From the NCBI RefSeq assembly GCF_001661495.1, contig NZ_BDDT01000006.1:242900-306899 (forward strand): a DNA stretch of 64,000 nucleotides. Reading direction: 5' to 3'. A model generated the notes under the pieces. It ran no database searches. It was not told where the DNA came from and worked only from the letters and a program-made list of their open reading frames with translations. This document shows positions 8,316 to 18,442 of the stretch, one piece after another (position 1 is the stretch's first letter; each line of letters begins with the position of its first letter). A program made the translations under genes and the position numbers. The stretch comes from Pseudoalteromonas prydzensis. Lineage in GTDB: Bacteria; Pseudomonadota; Gammaproteobacteria; Enterobacterales; Alteromonadaceae.

Positions 8316-11300
8316 ATGGCGTTTGCGCAATGGGCAGCCTTGCCTTGGGTAAAATCTCAAAAAGATAAAATTCAATGGGGGCAATTAACCGGCAGTGGCT
8401 TAAGTATTGCCATTGCTCAAGGGGTGAAACAACAAGCTGGCTTAGTGCTGATCGTTACTCCTGATACCCCGAGTGCGCTGCGCTTAGAAACCGAGTTAGA
8501 GTGCTTATTGCCAGATCATCCAGTGATGATTTTTCCTGACTGGGAAACACTGCCATACGATCACTTCTCACCACACCAAGATATTATTTCATCACGTTTA
8601 GCCACTTTAAATACGCTAAAAAAAGAACAACAAAGTGTATTGATTGTACCTGTATCAACCCTGATGTTACGCACCGCCCCGGCTTCGTTTATTTATGGCT
8701 CAACCATTAATTTTAAAGTTGGCGATATTCTTGATACTCATCAACTTCGTGATAACTTAGAGCAAGCGGGCTACTTACACGTACAACAAGTGATGGAGCA
8801 TGGTGAGTACGCTATTCGCGGCTCAATTGTTGATTTATACCCTATGGGTAGCCCACACCCATTTAGGCTTGATTTCCTTGATGACGAGCTCGACACCATT
8901 CGTTTATTTGATGTTGAGAGTCAACGCTCAGATGAAAAAGTCGACAAAATTGAATTACTGCCTGCGCATGAGTTCCCTACCAACGAAGCGGATATTGAGC
9001 GCTTTAGGATCAACTACCGCGAAAAATTTGGCGCCAGCTCGTCGCAAGACTCCGTGTATATGCAAGTAACCAAAGGCAATTGGCCGGCAGGTATCGAATA
9101 TTATATGCCACTGTTTTTTGACCAGTTAGCCACTATCTTTGATTACCTACCAGAGCACGCTACAGTAATGCAATTAGGTGACTTAGAAGATGCCGCTGAG
9201 CATTTTTGGCATGATGTGAATGTTCGCTATGAGAACCGCCGTGTTGATCCACTGCGTCCATTGCTTGAACCGGTTGCACTGTACCAGCCTATAAATGAAC
9301 TATTTTCTAATTTAGGCAATTTTGCCCGCATTCGCCTCTCGCAGGCAAAACTGCCCACCAAAGCAGGTAATAAAAACCTCACCACCAGTGAATTACCCGC
9401 AGTACGCATTGATCATAAACTGCATGAACCGTATCAAGCCTTTATAAATTATGTAGCTACACAAAAAAAACAAAAAGGCCGAGTTTTATTATCGGTTGAG
9501 TCTGATGGTCGCCGCGAGTCACTGCTCGCCATACTTAAACCCAGTGGTCTAAAATTTAAAGAATACCCTACCTTTGACCAGTTTGTGCAAAGCAGCAGTG
9601 ATGTTGGCTTAATTGTCAGCCCGCTGGAGCAAAGTGTGGTGCTTGGCAGTAAACCAGCGTTATCTATTATTACCGAACAAGAACTACTCGGCATTAAAGT
9701 ATCGCAGCGACGCCGTCGCAAGCATAAATACGAAGCCAGCCAAGATGCGTTAATTCGTAACCTGGCTGAGCTAAAAGTTGGCCAACCGATTGTCCATCTT
9801 GATCATGGTGTTGGCCGTTACCAAGGCTTGCAAACAATTGATGCCGCAGGCCTGATCACCGAATTTGTCACTATCACCTACGCCAATGAGGCTAAATTGT
9901 ACGTGCCTGTTTCTGCACTGCATATGTTGAGCCGCTACTCCGGAGGGGAAGAAGCCAGTGCCCCGCTACATAAACTAGGCTCTGACGCGTGGGAAAAAGC
10001 GAAAAAACGCGCCGCTGAGAAAGTCCGTGATGTGGCGGCTGAATTACTTGATATCTATGCGCAGCGTCAAGCAAAACCAGGAAATGCCTTTAAACTTGAC
10101 GGAGCCGCTTATCGGGTATTTAGTGATGGTTTTCCATTTGAAGAAACCGACGACCAGCGCAACGCCATCGAAGCCGTACTCGGTGATATGCAAAGTAAAC
10201 AAGCCATGGACCGACTGGTCTGTGGTGATGTTGGCTTTGGTAAAACAGAAGTGGCAATGCGCGCCGCCTTTGTTGCCGTTAACGATAATAAACAGGTCGC
10301 AGTATTAGTACCTACCACGTTACTTGCGCAACAACACTTTGAAAACTTTAAAGACCGCTTTGCCGATTTACCCATCGAAGTAGGTGTGCTATCTCGCTTT
10401 AATTCACCCAAAGAGCAAAAAGACACACTTGAAAAAATGGCCAAAGGCACCTTAGATATTGTTATTGGTACACATAAGCTGATCCAAGCCGATATTATAT
10501 TTAAAGATCTTGGCTTACTGATTGTTGACGAAGAGCATCGCTTTGGGGTTCGCCAAAAAGAAAAAATCAAATCCTTGCGTGCAGATGTCGATATATTAAC
10601 CCTTACCGCAACACCTATCCCGCGTACTTTAAACATGGCGATGAGTGGCATGCGCGACTTATCCATCATCGCCACACCGCCTGCAAAGCGGTTAGCTGTG
10701 AAGACTTTTGTTCGCCAGCGTGATGCTGACTTGATCAGAGAAGCCGTTCTTCGTGAAATTAAACGCGGCGGCCAAGTTTACTTTTTACATAACAATGTTG
10801 AAACCATTGACCGAGTTGCTGAAGAAATTAGCGAATGGGTGCCAGAAGCAAGTGTTGCTTCTGCTCATGGGCAAATGCGCGAGCGCGATTTAGAACAATT
10901 GATGAGTGAATTTTATCATCAAAAATATAACGTACTCGTATGTACCACCATCATCGAAACGGGTATTGATATCCCAACGGCGAATACCATTATTATGGAT
11001 AGAGCCGACAAACTCGGGTTAGCACAATTACACCAACTTCGCGGCCGTGTTGGCCGCAGCCACCACCAAGCCTATGCTTACTTATTAACGGGTAATCCAA
11101 AAGCACTCTCAAAAGATGCAGTTAAACGCCTTGAAGCGATTGAATCATTGGAAGATTTAGGCGCTGGTTTTGCACTAGCGACCCATGATCTAGAAATTCG
11201 TGGCGCTGGTGAATTATTGGGTGACGACCAATCCGGACAAATGCAAACCATCGGCTTTAGTTTATACATGGAAATGCTAGAGCAAGCAGTGAAATCCTTA

Positions 11301-11789
11301 CGTGAAGGTAAAGAGCCCACCCTTGAAAACTTACTTCATCAACAAAGTGAAGTCGATTTAAAACTCGCAGCATTATTACCCGATGACTATATTCACGATG
11401 TTAATGCGCGATTGGGAATTTACAAGCGGGTTGCTAGCTGTGCTAATCTTGATGACATGGATGAATTACAAGTTGAACTCATTGATCGCTTTGGCTTATT
11501 ACCAGATGCCACTAAAAACTTATTTAGTTTGCAGCAGCTGAAACTTAAAGCCAGCGAATTAGGCATCAAAAAAATTGAAGCAAATCCAAAGGGGGGCTAT
11601 TTTGAGTTTAGCCAACATACTAAGGTTAACCCTAGCTTCATTATAGGTTTGATACAAAGTGCGCCTAAGGTGTACAAAATGGATGGTGCAAATAAGTTGC
11701 GCTTTGCGATCAATGAGGCCAATGCCCGTGAACGCTTAAAAATGGTCACTGCAATGATTGCAGATTTCGAAAAAAAGGTTAGCCATTAA
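8316..11789 (+). CDS. mfd: Transcription-repair coupling factor Mfd
   Basis: A 1157-residue DNA translocase that removes RNA polymerase stalled at lesions and recruits UvrA. In order: the UvrB-like N-terminal part (FPDWETLPYDHFSPH and the ATP-free helicase-like fold, 1-350), the RNA-polymerase-interacting CarD-like module (about 485-560, QPIVHLDHGVGRYQGL), the RecG-like motor with Walker A GDVGFGKTE near 637-645, the DEEH box in LLIVDEEHRFGVRQ, motif VI QLRGRVGRS, and the C-terminal TRCF domain that masks UvrA binding. Length is close to E. coli Mfd (1148). csiV begins on the very next base after the stop codon. Confidence 0.98.
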   Translation: MAFAQWAALPWVKSQKDKIQWGQLTGSGLSIAIAQGVKQQAGLVLIVTPDTPSALRLETELECLLPDHPVMIFPDWETLPYDHFSPHQDIISSRLATLNTLKKEQQSVLIVPVSTLMLRTAPASFIYGSTINFKVGDILDTHQLRDNLEQAGYLHVQQVMEHGEYAIRGSIVDLYPMGSPHPFRLDFLDDELDTIRLFDVESQRSDEKVDKIELLPAHEFPTNEADIERFRINYREKFGASSSQDSVYMQVTKGNWPAGIEYYMPLFFDQLATIFDYLPEHATVMQLGDLEDAAEHFWHDVNVRYENRRVDPLRPLLEPVALYQPINELFSNLGNFARIRLSQAKLPTKAGNKNLTTSELPAVRIDHKLHEPYQAFINYVATQKKQKGRVLLSVESDGRRESLLAILKPSGLKFKEYPTFDQFVQSSSDVGLIVSPLEQSVVLGSKPALSIITEQELLGIKVSQRRRRKHKYEASQDALIRNLAELKVGQPIVHLDHGVGRYQGLQTIDAAGLITEFVTITYANEAKLYVPVSALHMLSRYSGGEEASAPLHKLGSDAWEKAKKRAAEKVRDVAAELLDIYAQRQAKPGNAFKLDGAAYRVFSDGFPFEETDDQRNAIEAVLGDMQSKQAMDRLVCGDVGFGKTEVAMRAAFVAVNDNKQVAVLVPTTLLAQQHFENFKDRFADLPIEVGVLSRFNSPKEQKDTLEKMAKGTLDIVIGTHKLIQADIIFKDLGLLIVDEEHRFGVRQKEKIKSLRADVDILTLTATPIPRTLNMAMSGMRDLSIIATPPAKRLAVKTFVRQRDADLIREAVLREIKRGGQVYFLHNNVETIDRVAEEISEWVPEASVASAHGQMRERDLEQLMSEFYHQKYNVLVCTTIIETGIDIPTANTIIMDRADKLGLAQLHQLRGRVGRSHHQAYAYLLTGNPKALSKDAVKRLEAIESLEDLGAGFALATHDLEIRGAGELLGDDQSGQMQTIGFSLYMEMLEQAVKSLREGKEPTLENLLHQQSEVDLKLAALLPDDYIHDVNARLGIYKRVASCANLDDMDELQVELIDRFGLLPDATKNLFSLQQLKLKASELGIKKIEANPKGGYFEFSQHTKVNPSFIIGLIQSAPKVYKMDGANKLRFAINEANARERLKMVTAMIADFEKKVSH

Positions 11790-12626
11790 ATGTTGCTTAA
11801 AAAATCTCTGATCCTATTGTGCTGTGTATTTAGCAGTACAGCATTTGCCGAACGCTGGTTTGAAGTAGAAGTACTTATTTTCAAACAGCGCCCTGCTCCC
11901 TATTTACAAGAAGATTTTAGTTTAGAGCGAGAGCCTATCAAAGCAAAGCGAAGCCTTGATTTACTTACCCCGCTTTATAGCGAGCAAGCCAAACAAGATT
12001 GCATTAACGGTGACAGTCGCTTTAATTCGCAGTCATTAACAGACTCAGTGATTGGCGCAACTCGCTCTAATTTATGTGATGACAGTATTGATTACCTGCA
12101 CAGTTACTCTGAATTGCCGTTAAGCCCATTAGCGCCTGCTAAAGACGATATGCAGCAAACCTACTTACTTGCTCCTGAACAACTGCAATTTAAATCACAG
12201 CAACAACAGTTAGTACGTAAAGGCCTAAAGCCGCTATTACACACAGGCTGGCGTTTTGAAGGTGCGAGCCAGTCACGCTCTGAACATATTAAACTATTTG
12301 GTGGTAAATTATTGCGCGCCCCCATGGTTGCCAACCCATCGCAATACCCTAGTAATGACTTTATAAGTGTAGTTAGTCCTGAGCAAAACTTGGCTCCTGT
12401 GATTGAGCAAGAAGCCGATCAATGGGAGCTGGACGGTAGCTTTAATATTTACTTACGTCATTACTTATTTATTAACGCCAGTTTCGATGTTAATGAAAGA
12501 CAAGTCACCGGTGAAATTCAACACGCTCGATTTTCACAATTCAAACGGGTTATAAGTGGTGATATTCATTATTTTGATCACCCTAAAATGGGCATGATTG
12601 TACAAATTAGAAAATTCAAACACTAA
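11790..12626 (+). CDS. CsiV-family peptidoglycan-binding periplasmic protein
   Basis: A 278-residue exported protein with a clear signal peptide (LLKKSLILLCCVFSSTAFA, cut before ERW). The opening ERWFEVEVLIFKQRP is the hallmark of the CsiV family. In Vibrio cholerae, CsiV binds peptidoglycan and is needed for LpoA-dependent PBP1A activity; the same role here is inferred. The gene starts immediately after the mfd stop (TAAATG), so it is translated from the mfd transcript. The pairing of mfd and csiV recurs in this bacterial order. Confidence 0.8.
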   Translation: MLLKKSLILLCCVFSSTAFAERWFEVEVLIFKQRPAPYLQEDFSLEREPIKAKRSLDLLTPLYSEQAKQDCINGDSRFNSQSLTDSVIGATRSNLCDDSIDYLHSYSELPLSPLAPAKDDMQQTYLLAPEQLQFKSQQQQLVRKGLKPLLHTGWRFEGASQSRSEHIKLFGGKLLRAPMVANPSQYPSNDFISVVSPEQNLAPVIEQEADQWELDGSFNIYLRHYLFINASFDVNERQVTGEIQHARFSQFKRVISGDIHYFDHPKMGMIVQIRKFKH

Positions 12627-12645
12627 AATAAAGGAAGATAAGCAA

Positions 12646-12897
12646 ATGAAAAAGCTTTTAATCATTGCGGCGGCACTTAGCCTTGCGGCCTGTTCAAAAG
12701 TAAGTTTAGAGAATTACGAAAAAATTGAAATTGGCATGGACAAAACCGACGTTGAAGCTATATTGGGCAGCGCTGATAGTTGTGTTGAAAAAACCTTACA
12801 TACTAATTGCACCTGGGGTGATGAAACTAAAAGCATCGAAATCACCTTAGTGTCTGGCAAAGTCTCTTTATACAGTAAAAATGGTTTAGAAAAATAG
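12646..12897 (+). CDS. Small BamE/SmpA-like lipoprotein
   Basis: An 83-residue lipoprotein. The signal peptide MKKLLIIAAALSLAACSK ends in a lipobox LAAC (Cys16). The mature part, LENYEKIEIGMDKTDVEAILG, resembles the two-helix plus sheet fold of the SmpA/OmlA-BamE group, where a GM..xxVxxxLG turn is typical; two further Cys may pair. It is not BamE itself. The ATG at 12646 is chosen because AAGGAAGA lies just upstream and the lipoprotein signal starts there. It follows csiV by 19 bases and probably belongs to the same operon. Function unknown. Confidence 0.75.
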   Translation: MKKLLIIAAALSLAACSKVSLENYEKIEIGMDKTDVEAILGSADSCVEKTLHTNCTWGDETKSIEITLVSGKVSLYSKNGLEK

Positions 12898-12906
12898 ACT
12901 AATTCC

Positions 12907-12939
12907 AGCTCAGTCAGTGATTAAATCACTGCCTGAGCT
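12907..12939. terminator. Imperfect hairpin between convergent genes
   Basis: AGCTCAG-T-CAGTGA pairs with TCACTG-C-CTGAGCT across a 5-base loop, 14 positions with one mismatch. It sits between the small lipoprotein gene and the convergent HPP gene. There is no T run on either strand, so it may block transcription weakly or stabilise RNA ends. Confidence 0.45.
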
Positions 12940-12949
12940 AGTCCCAATG

Positions 12950-13513
12950 CTACCACCAATAAACCGGATAATGACGCTTAGGGTTACGAGACAAATTATT
13001 AACTAACAACCCTACCAATAACATTATGCTTGCACCTAACAGTACAGGGCTAATTACATAATAATAACCAAGTTGTTGGATACTGTCGCCACCTATCACT
13101 GCAATCAATGCTGTAGCACCACCTGGCGGGTGCAAAGTCCGCGTTAAATGCATTACTGCTACCGATACTGACACCGCAATCGCACAGGCTAGCATTAAGT
13201 CCGAACTTAAAAATTTCGCAACCGAAACCCCCACTATGGCACTAAAAACATGACCTCCAATAAGGTTACGAGGTTGAGAGAATTCGGCTAATGGTGCACC
13301 ATAAATCAGCACTGCGGTGGCACCAAATGAGCCAATTAAAAATAAATTAGTTAACGGATCAAACTGGATACTTTTACCAATCATAGCAACCAAGTAAATG
13401 CCTAAAAAAGAACCAAGTAAAGACCAGAGAATTTTACTCATTGGTTTACGCGGTGGGCATTGACTGGTGGCAGTCATTCTAGAGATAAGTAGGCGCATTG
13501 CGCTCCCATTCAA
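12950..13513 (-). CDS. HPP-family integral membrane protein
   Basis: A 187-residue inner-membrane protein with about five hydrophobic helices. It has the family signature HPPGGATALIAVIGG (around 125-140) after the conserved LTRTL. HPP proteins are found in bacteria and plant chloroplasts; some plant members transport nitrite, but the function of short bacterial forms is unknown. The first ~25 residues before SKILWSLLG are polar, so an internal Met (MRLLIS or MSKILW) could be the true start. It is a single gene convergent with the mfd operon. Confidence 0.82.
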   Translation of the reverse strand: MNGSAMRLLISRMTATSQCPPRKPMSKILWSLLGSFLGIYLVAMIGKSIQFDPLTNLFLIGSFGATAVLIYGAPLAEFSQPRNLIGGHVFSAIVGVSVAKFLSSDLMLACAIAVSVSVAVMHLTRTLHPPGGATALIAVIGGDSIQQLGYYYVISPVLLGASIMLLVGLLVNNLSRNPKRHYPVYWW

Positions 13514-13567
13514 GCAGTATAAAGAGGGAGATAATACCTGATGGGTATTGAAAATCGACCACTATAT

Positions 13568-14923
13568 TTATTCCATTTCGCTATAAATAAGCTCTATGTT
13601 AACTATTTTACTTCTATTTAAAGTGATCTTATAACGCTGGTATTTTATCCCCTCGTCATTTTGATAAGATAGCACCACGTTTAATTGATATCTGCGCTCT
13701 ACACTTTGTTTAGATATCTTATTATTATCAATATGATATAGCTTACCTTCGCCTTTTTTTAAATTACGCGTAAATGCAGCTAAACTAAACTGTAAGTTCT
13801 GCTGAAGGCTGTCGTAACCGGGTAGAAACTCTTTAGCACTGACCCGTATTTCACTGGCAAAGTGTAACCACTGCGCGGCTTGCTTGTTCTGCTGACGTCG
13901 TTTAGAAAATATTTTTCGCACATCTTCTGGAATATGCTTAAAGCGAGTATATTCAAGCCATATATATTGTGTCGCTATCTTGTCTTTGGTAACACTATTA
14001 CGAAATTGGAAGCGCCATTTAGGCCGCCCTTTTACAATCGCGCGCCAAATGACTCGGGTGATATCTTCTTTGAAGATTTCACGCATGCCATAAATAGCCC
14101 CTAAAATAATCACCAAGGTCGCTGTCACTTCTGTAAAAGTGATACGCGCATTTAATACCACCACCATCACAAATGCCATAATAATTGCAGTTACAGTGCC
14201 TTTAACTAGGCGTTTTAAATAACTATTAAGATGACGAGTGGTACGATTGAGCACTACCCCATGCTCAATCAAACGTTGTAATAAACGCATTTTATTAGTG
14301 AGCCGATTGGCATCTATCAGCGTCGATTCTGAGTTATATTGCTGCTCATTACGATAGTCTTGCTCTGATCTGCAAAAGTTCATCAGATCAGTGCGCTCTT
14401 TGGCATAATCACTACTGCGCGGCCCTTCATCAAGCAACTTTAAAAATGATTGCTCGATATGCCAACTTAAATAGTTGTCAGCATTGGTGTAAAACGAAAT
14501 CAGCTTTTCATCATCAGGAGTATAACGTCTTAATTTTTTTAATAAGCTAATACTCTGCTCGCACAACTCTGTGGCGCGTTGATAAAATTCAGCGTGATCT
14601 TCAATTTTTTGCGTGTCTTTAATATCGGTGTCAATCGCTAAGCGAACTTGGTAACAATAGAGATTGAGATTTTGTCGGTAATCTTGCTGCTCGCCTTTGT
14701 TTTTACTTACAAAGCGACTACGCACTAACGGTAAGTGAATATTATTGGCGTTATAGGCTAAATGCGATTTAAAGTGATGATTAAAATATGCTTCTTCGGT
14801 TAACGTTTGCGGGTTAATACCCATTTCATTCGGGATGGAAAAATACAGGTCAATACGCTGCTCAGAGCGTGGGCTCAGTTCTGGTTCAATAATAAAGGAT
14901 AGATTTTCATCCTGTTTTAACAA
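13568..14923 (-). CDS. Conserved-type membrane protein of unknown function
   Basis: A 451-residue protein I do not recognise. Residues 1-235 are polar and helical, with one Cys-Glu rich stretch. Two adjacent hydrophobic helices lie near 242-282 (VTAIIMAFVMVVVLNA and VTATLVIILGAIYGM). A basic region (RAIVKGRPKWRFQFRN) and a C-terminal beta-rich part follow. The topology suggests two large cytoplasmic domains joined by a short membrane hairpin. It starts with ATG at 14923 after GGAGAG. It stands alone between the HPP gene and the TonB receptor. Codon use looks like its neighbours, so it appears native. Confidence 0.7.
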   Translation of the reverse strand: MLKQDENLSFIIEPELSPRSEQRIDLYFSIPNEMGINPQTLTEEAYFNHHFKSHLAYNANNIHLPLVRSRFVSKNKGEQQDYRQNLNLYCYQVRLAIDTDIKDTQKIEDHAEFYQRATELCEQSISLLKKLRRYTPDDEKLISFYTNADNYLSWHIEQSFLKLLDEGPRSSDYAKERTDLMNFCRSEQDYRNEQQYNSESTLIDANRLTNKMRLLQRLIEHGVVLNRTTRHLNSYLKRLVKGTVTAIIMAFVMVVVLNARITFTEVTATLVIILGAIYGMREIFKEDITRVIWRAIVKGRPKWRFQFRNSVTKDKIATQYIWLEYTRFKHIPEDVRKIFSKRRQQNKQAAQWLHFASEIRVSAKEFLPGYDSLQQNLQFSLAAFTRNLKKGEGKLYHIDNNKISKQSVERRYQLNVVLSYQNDEGIKYQRYKITLNRSKIVNIELIYSEME

Positions 14924-14980
14924 TCAACTCTCCTAAAAAATATAGATACTTTTAGTTTACTGTGACACCTGTATTTGTTC

Positions 14981-15009
14981 AATAAAAAAGGCCTAGTAAA
15001 CTAGGCCTT
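14981..15009 (-). terminator. Intrinsic terminator of the TonB receptor gene
   Basis: AAGGCCTAG / CTAGGCCTT with a 4-base loop. On the minus strand it is followed by a T run. It lies 26 bases beyond the receptor stop codon. Confidence 0.9.
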
Positions 15010-15034
15010 CATAAGAATCAACTATTCTTACTAA

Positions 15035-17752
15035 TTAGAATTTAACATTCACACCAGCGAAGAAACGACGACCTAGTACATCGTATGTGTACGGGTCAGT
15101 GTTTGAATCATTATTACCAGTGTAATAAGGAGGTGTTTTATCAAACAAATTATTTACGCCTGCAGATAGCGCAACAGTTTCATTGATCATGTATGAACCA
15201 CTGATGTCATGGTAGATAACAGTTGGTGTAGACGGCGCATAACACGTGTCTTTACCGATACATGAGTAACTATCCATACCAGAGATATAACGAGCTTGAT
15301 ACTGTGCATCCCAGTTATCGCCTGCTGCATTTAGTGTAAAATTAGACTTAAGATCTGCATAGCCACCAATGTTTGAAGTTATCAAACCAGCGTAATCAAC
15401 AGTATCATCAAGAACAGTTACAACATACTCGTCTAGGTAAGTGGTGTCTAAACCAGCTTTCCAGTTAAGGCCTGCAGCTTCAAAGCTATATGCTAAATTT
15501 AAATCTACGCCAGACGTTTCCTCAGCACCAACATTTTGCAGCTGGTTGTTGAAACTAATTCGACCGGTGCTATCCATGCCGATATTAGCTGACTGACATA
15601 ATACAGAATCAGCATTTGCAGTTGTTGCTAAACATTGATCAACAATATATTGCTCGTTAACTGATGCAATCGCATTATCAATCTCAATCTTGTAATAATC
15701 AACTGTCATGCTGAAGCCGTCAAACCACTCTGGCTCGTATACGATACCAGCTGTGAAAGTATCAGCTTCTTCAGGAGTAAGTAATGAGTTACCACCTACT
15801 GTTACTTCAGCTTGATCTTGTGCACCAGGGAAAGTTACACGTTCAAAAGAAGGTGAATTACCTGAATAAAGCTCAGAAACGGTTGGTGCGCGGAATGCTG
15901 TAGATACTACACTACGGAACATTAGTTCGTCATTTGCTTTCCATGTTAAACCTAGCTTCCAAGTTTCATCAGAACCAAATGTGCTGTAATCAAACGCACG
16001 TATTGCAGCGCTTAGCTCTACGTTTTGAGCAAATGGTGCATCAGCAAGTAATGGGATTGCAAATTCAACATACGCTTCATTTACGTCAAAGCCGCCAGCT
16101 GTTGGTTCAACCATAGGGTCATTGGCAAGGCCTTGCGCTGTTAGTGAATCTGGTGTATACCATGCTTTCTCTTGACGGTGCTCAACGCCCGCAGCAAAAG
16201 CAGCATAACCTGCTGGTAATTCAAACATTTCACCTGATACAGATGCTGAAACGATGAATAACTGGCTACCACCATTATTTACTTCGGTGTAAACATTTTT
16301 ACGGAAATCTTCAGATGTCCATGCAGCTTGATCAAGCGGGTTAAATGTACCTTCAGTAATTTGTTCTTGAATAGCACCCATATTGTGAAGGTTGGCTGTT
16401 TTATCAACAGAATCGTTACGACCGAAGTTAGCTGACACATCCCATGAGTAATCACCAACAAAACCTTCTGCACCAATTACCGCACGAACAGTGTCTACAG
16501 ACTGTTCGAAATAACGAGGGCCAGTGTCTGACATACGACGCCCATAAGAGATATCATCACCATATGCGTAGTTTAATGTGTCAGTAATATATTTACCGTC
16601 TGCATCACGATCAGCAAGACCATCGCCATCACGATCCACTTTACCTAGATAAGTTTGACCAAGTAATGAATTACCCATATTTTCATTGTACTTGAAATCA
16701 AACCATACTGGCTGTGCTGCCATTTGCTGTTCAGACCAACGTTTTGTATAGGTAAATTCCGTAAATACACGTGTATCGTTTGAAATTTCATAACTTGCAA
16801 GGCCAGTTAAGTTCAAACGCTCCATTGGCGTGTATAAGTAGCTATCTGGCGCAAAGTTATAAAGGTCTGAATCTGTATACGGATGAAGTCCACCAAGGCC
16901 GCTTAAACCATCATCGGTTGGGGCAAGACTTGAAGTAACAGGGTTACCATCAGCATCAACTGTTGAACCATCTTCATTTACATCACCAATTACGCCACCT
17001 TGCCAAATATGGCCACCTGGGCTGTATGGAGAACCACCGTTACAGTTTAGACCGTTAGCACCTTCTGCAATAGGACAGCTTGAGAAATCACGATCTGATT
17101 GCTTTGCTTTACCACGGTCAGTGTACTGCATACCGATAACAATATTACCTTTATCGAATGAAGAGCCAACTGTAAAATCAAATGAATTTTCAGTTGCATC
17201 GCCTTCGCCAGTTATTGCCGAGTTGACGTTCATGTCAAGGCCTTCGAAGTCATCTTTTAAGATGATATTCACAACACCCGCTACCGCATCAGTACCATAT
17301 ACAGCAGATGCACCATCTTTTAGTACTTCTACTGATTTGATCATTGAAACAGGAATAGTGTTAAGGTCAACAGTTGATGCAGCACCAGTTCCTGAAGCAA
17401 TCATACGACGACCATTCACAAGTACTAGCGTACGACTAGAACCCAAACCGCGTAAATCAATACGTGCATTACCGCCTGAACCATTATTTACGCCAGGGTT
17501 GGTCATTGCGCCGCCTGTTGCGGTCATCTTTTGTAATACGCTATCGATGCTAGTTGCACCCATCGCTTTAATATCGTCTGCGCCAATTAGTGTAACTGGG
17601 CTTGCGTTTTCCATATCTGAACGCTTAATGCGAGAACCCGTTACTTGAATTTTTTCAATTGATTGTGCGCCATCTTCCGCAGCTGCAACTTGCAATGATG
17701 AGAACATAGGAATAGCTGCAAAAACAGCTAAACTAAGAATAGATTTTTTCAT
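15035..17752 (-). CDS. TonB-dependent outer-membrane receptor
   Basis: A 905-residue outer-membrane transporter. Signal peptide MKKSILSLAVFAAIPMFSS ends near AAA. The plug begins IEKIQVTGSRIKRSDMENASP, then LRGLGSSRTLVLVNGRRM and EVLKDGASAVYGTDAVAGVVNI, all classic plug motifs. The barrel ends with the aromatic C-terminus AGVNVKF needed for BAM insertion. Two Asp-rich stretches in extracellular loops (GDVNEDGSTVDADGN; VDRDGDGLADRDADGK) look like calcium-binding DxDxDG repeats. The start at 17752 is chosen for the signal peptide and AGGG upstream. No substrate genes are adjacent; this subfamily often imports peptides or glycans, but the ligand is unknown. Confidence 0.93.
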   Translation of the reverse strand: MKKSILSLAVFAAIPMFSSLQVAAAEDGAQSIEKIQVTGSRIKRSDMENASPVTLIGADDIKAMGATSIDSVLQKMTATGGAMTNPGVNNGSGGNARIDLRGLGSSRTLVLVNGRRMIASGTGAASTVDLNTIPVSMIKSVEVLKDGASAVYGTDAVAGVVNIILKDDFEGLDMNVNSAITGEGDATENSFDFTVGSSFDKGNIVIGMQYTDRGKAKQSDRDFSSCPIAEGANGLNCNGGSPYSPGGHIWQGGVIGDVNEDGSTVDADGNPVTSSLAPTDDGLSGLGGLHPYTDSDLYNFAPDSYLYTPMERLNLTGLASYEISNDTRVFTEFTYTKRWSEQQMAAQPVWFDFKYNENMGNSLLGQTYLGKVDRDGDGLADRDADGKYITDTLNYAYGDDISYGRRMSDTGPRYFEQSVDTVRAVIGAEGFVGDYSWDVSANFGRNDSVDKTANLHNMGAIQEQITEGTFNPLDQAAWTSEDFRKNVYTEVNNGGSQLFIVSASVSGEMFELPAGYAAFAAGVEHRQEKAWYTPDSLTAQGLANDPMVEPTAGGFDVNEAYVEFAIPLLADAPFAQNVELSAAIRAFDYSTFGSDETWKLGLTWKANDELMFRSVVSTAFRAPTVSELYSGNSPSFERVTFPGAQDQAEVTVGGNSLLTPEEADTFTAGIVYEPEWFDGFSMTVDYYKIEIDNAIASVNEQYIVDQCLATTANADSVLCQSANIGMDSTGRISFNNQLQNVGAEETSGVDLNLAYSFEAAGLNWKAGLDTTYLDEYVVTVLDDTVDYAGLITSNIGGYADLKSNFTLNAAGDNWDAQYQARYISGMDSYSCIGKDTCYAPSTPTVIYHDISGSYMINETVALSAGVNNLFDKTPPYYTGNNDSNTDPYTYDVLGRRFFAGVNVKF

Positions 17753-18442
17753 GTGAAACCCTACTTGTTGGAAAAATACCTTGCTCAGGTAGTGCTCGTT
17801 ATTATTAGAATCACGAGTCAACGGAGGGCAACTTAGGTGGGTTTAACTGAATGAAAACTGAATGAGAGGTCAATAATTAACATGGCATCAGTTACAAAAC
17901 CCTCAATAGGTACAAAGGTTAATGAATGTTTCATTGTTAACGACTTAATACCCTTAAAATTCATATAGATAAATTTAATTTAGAACATTAAAAACACGTA
18001 TGAAATCAAACCGACTGAGTTTGTAATTTTATGTAACTGATACAAACAAATACCTAAATTAGAAAATTTTACAACTTAATCACATCATTTTAGTATAACT
18101 GCAAAACTGAGTAATAAATGCTAACCATACTTATGCAATAAATTTGCGTATTTAAGCTAATTACCCCCTTATCTATAGGTGTATATATATATTTAGTGCT
18201 GTTCATTGCAGCTTAAGAAATAAATGAGGTTGCTTTATGCAGTAGGAAAATTAACTGTAAATTATAAGGAGATGTACTTTCACAAGCATAGGATAGTGCG
18301 AATTAACGTTCAATTTGATTTAACTGTCATAAAATAGTCATTGAAAAATGGCTATAACGTGCAAGGTATAGTTGATTGTGAGCGGATGTGGGAGGTATTG
18401 GGAAGTATAAAGCTATGATCAATAAAAATCTTAAAGTAGCTA
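17753..18442. other. 690-bp A+T-rich non-coding region
   Basis: No open frame with coding character was found. The part next to 17752 must hold the promoter and 5' leader of the TonB receptor. A TATATATATAT run lies near 18183-18193. No clear operator palindrome, Fur box or riboswitch shape was recognised. Confidence 0.5.

Noticed and set aside
10109..10675. 188-residue open frame on the minus strand
   Set aside because: It lies inside mfd helicase coding sequence; Ser-rich composition is typical of a reverse-frame shadow.
17121..17648. 175-residue open frame on the plus strand
   Set aside because: It is fully antisense to the TonB receptor plug and has no protein character or ribosome site.
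18183..18193. TATATATATAT run as an origin or special promoter
   Set aside because: It is an isolated A/T run in an A+T-rich gap with no DnaA boxes or matching -35 element seen.
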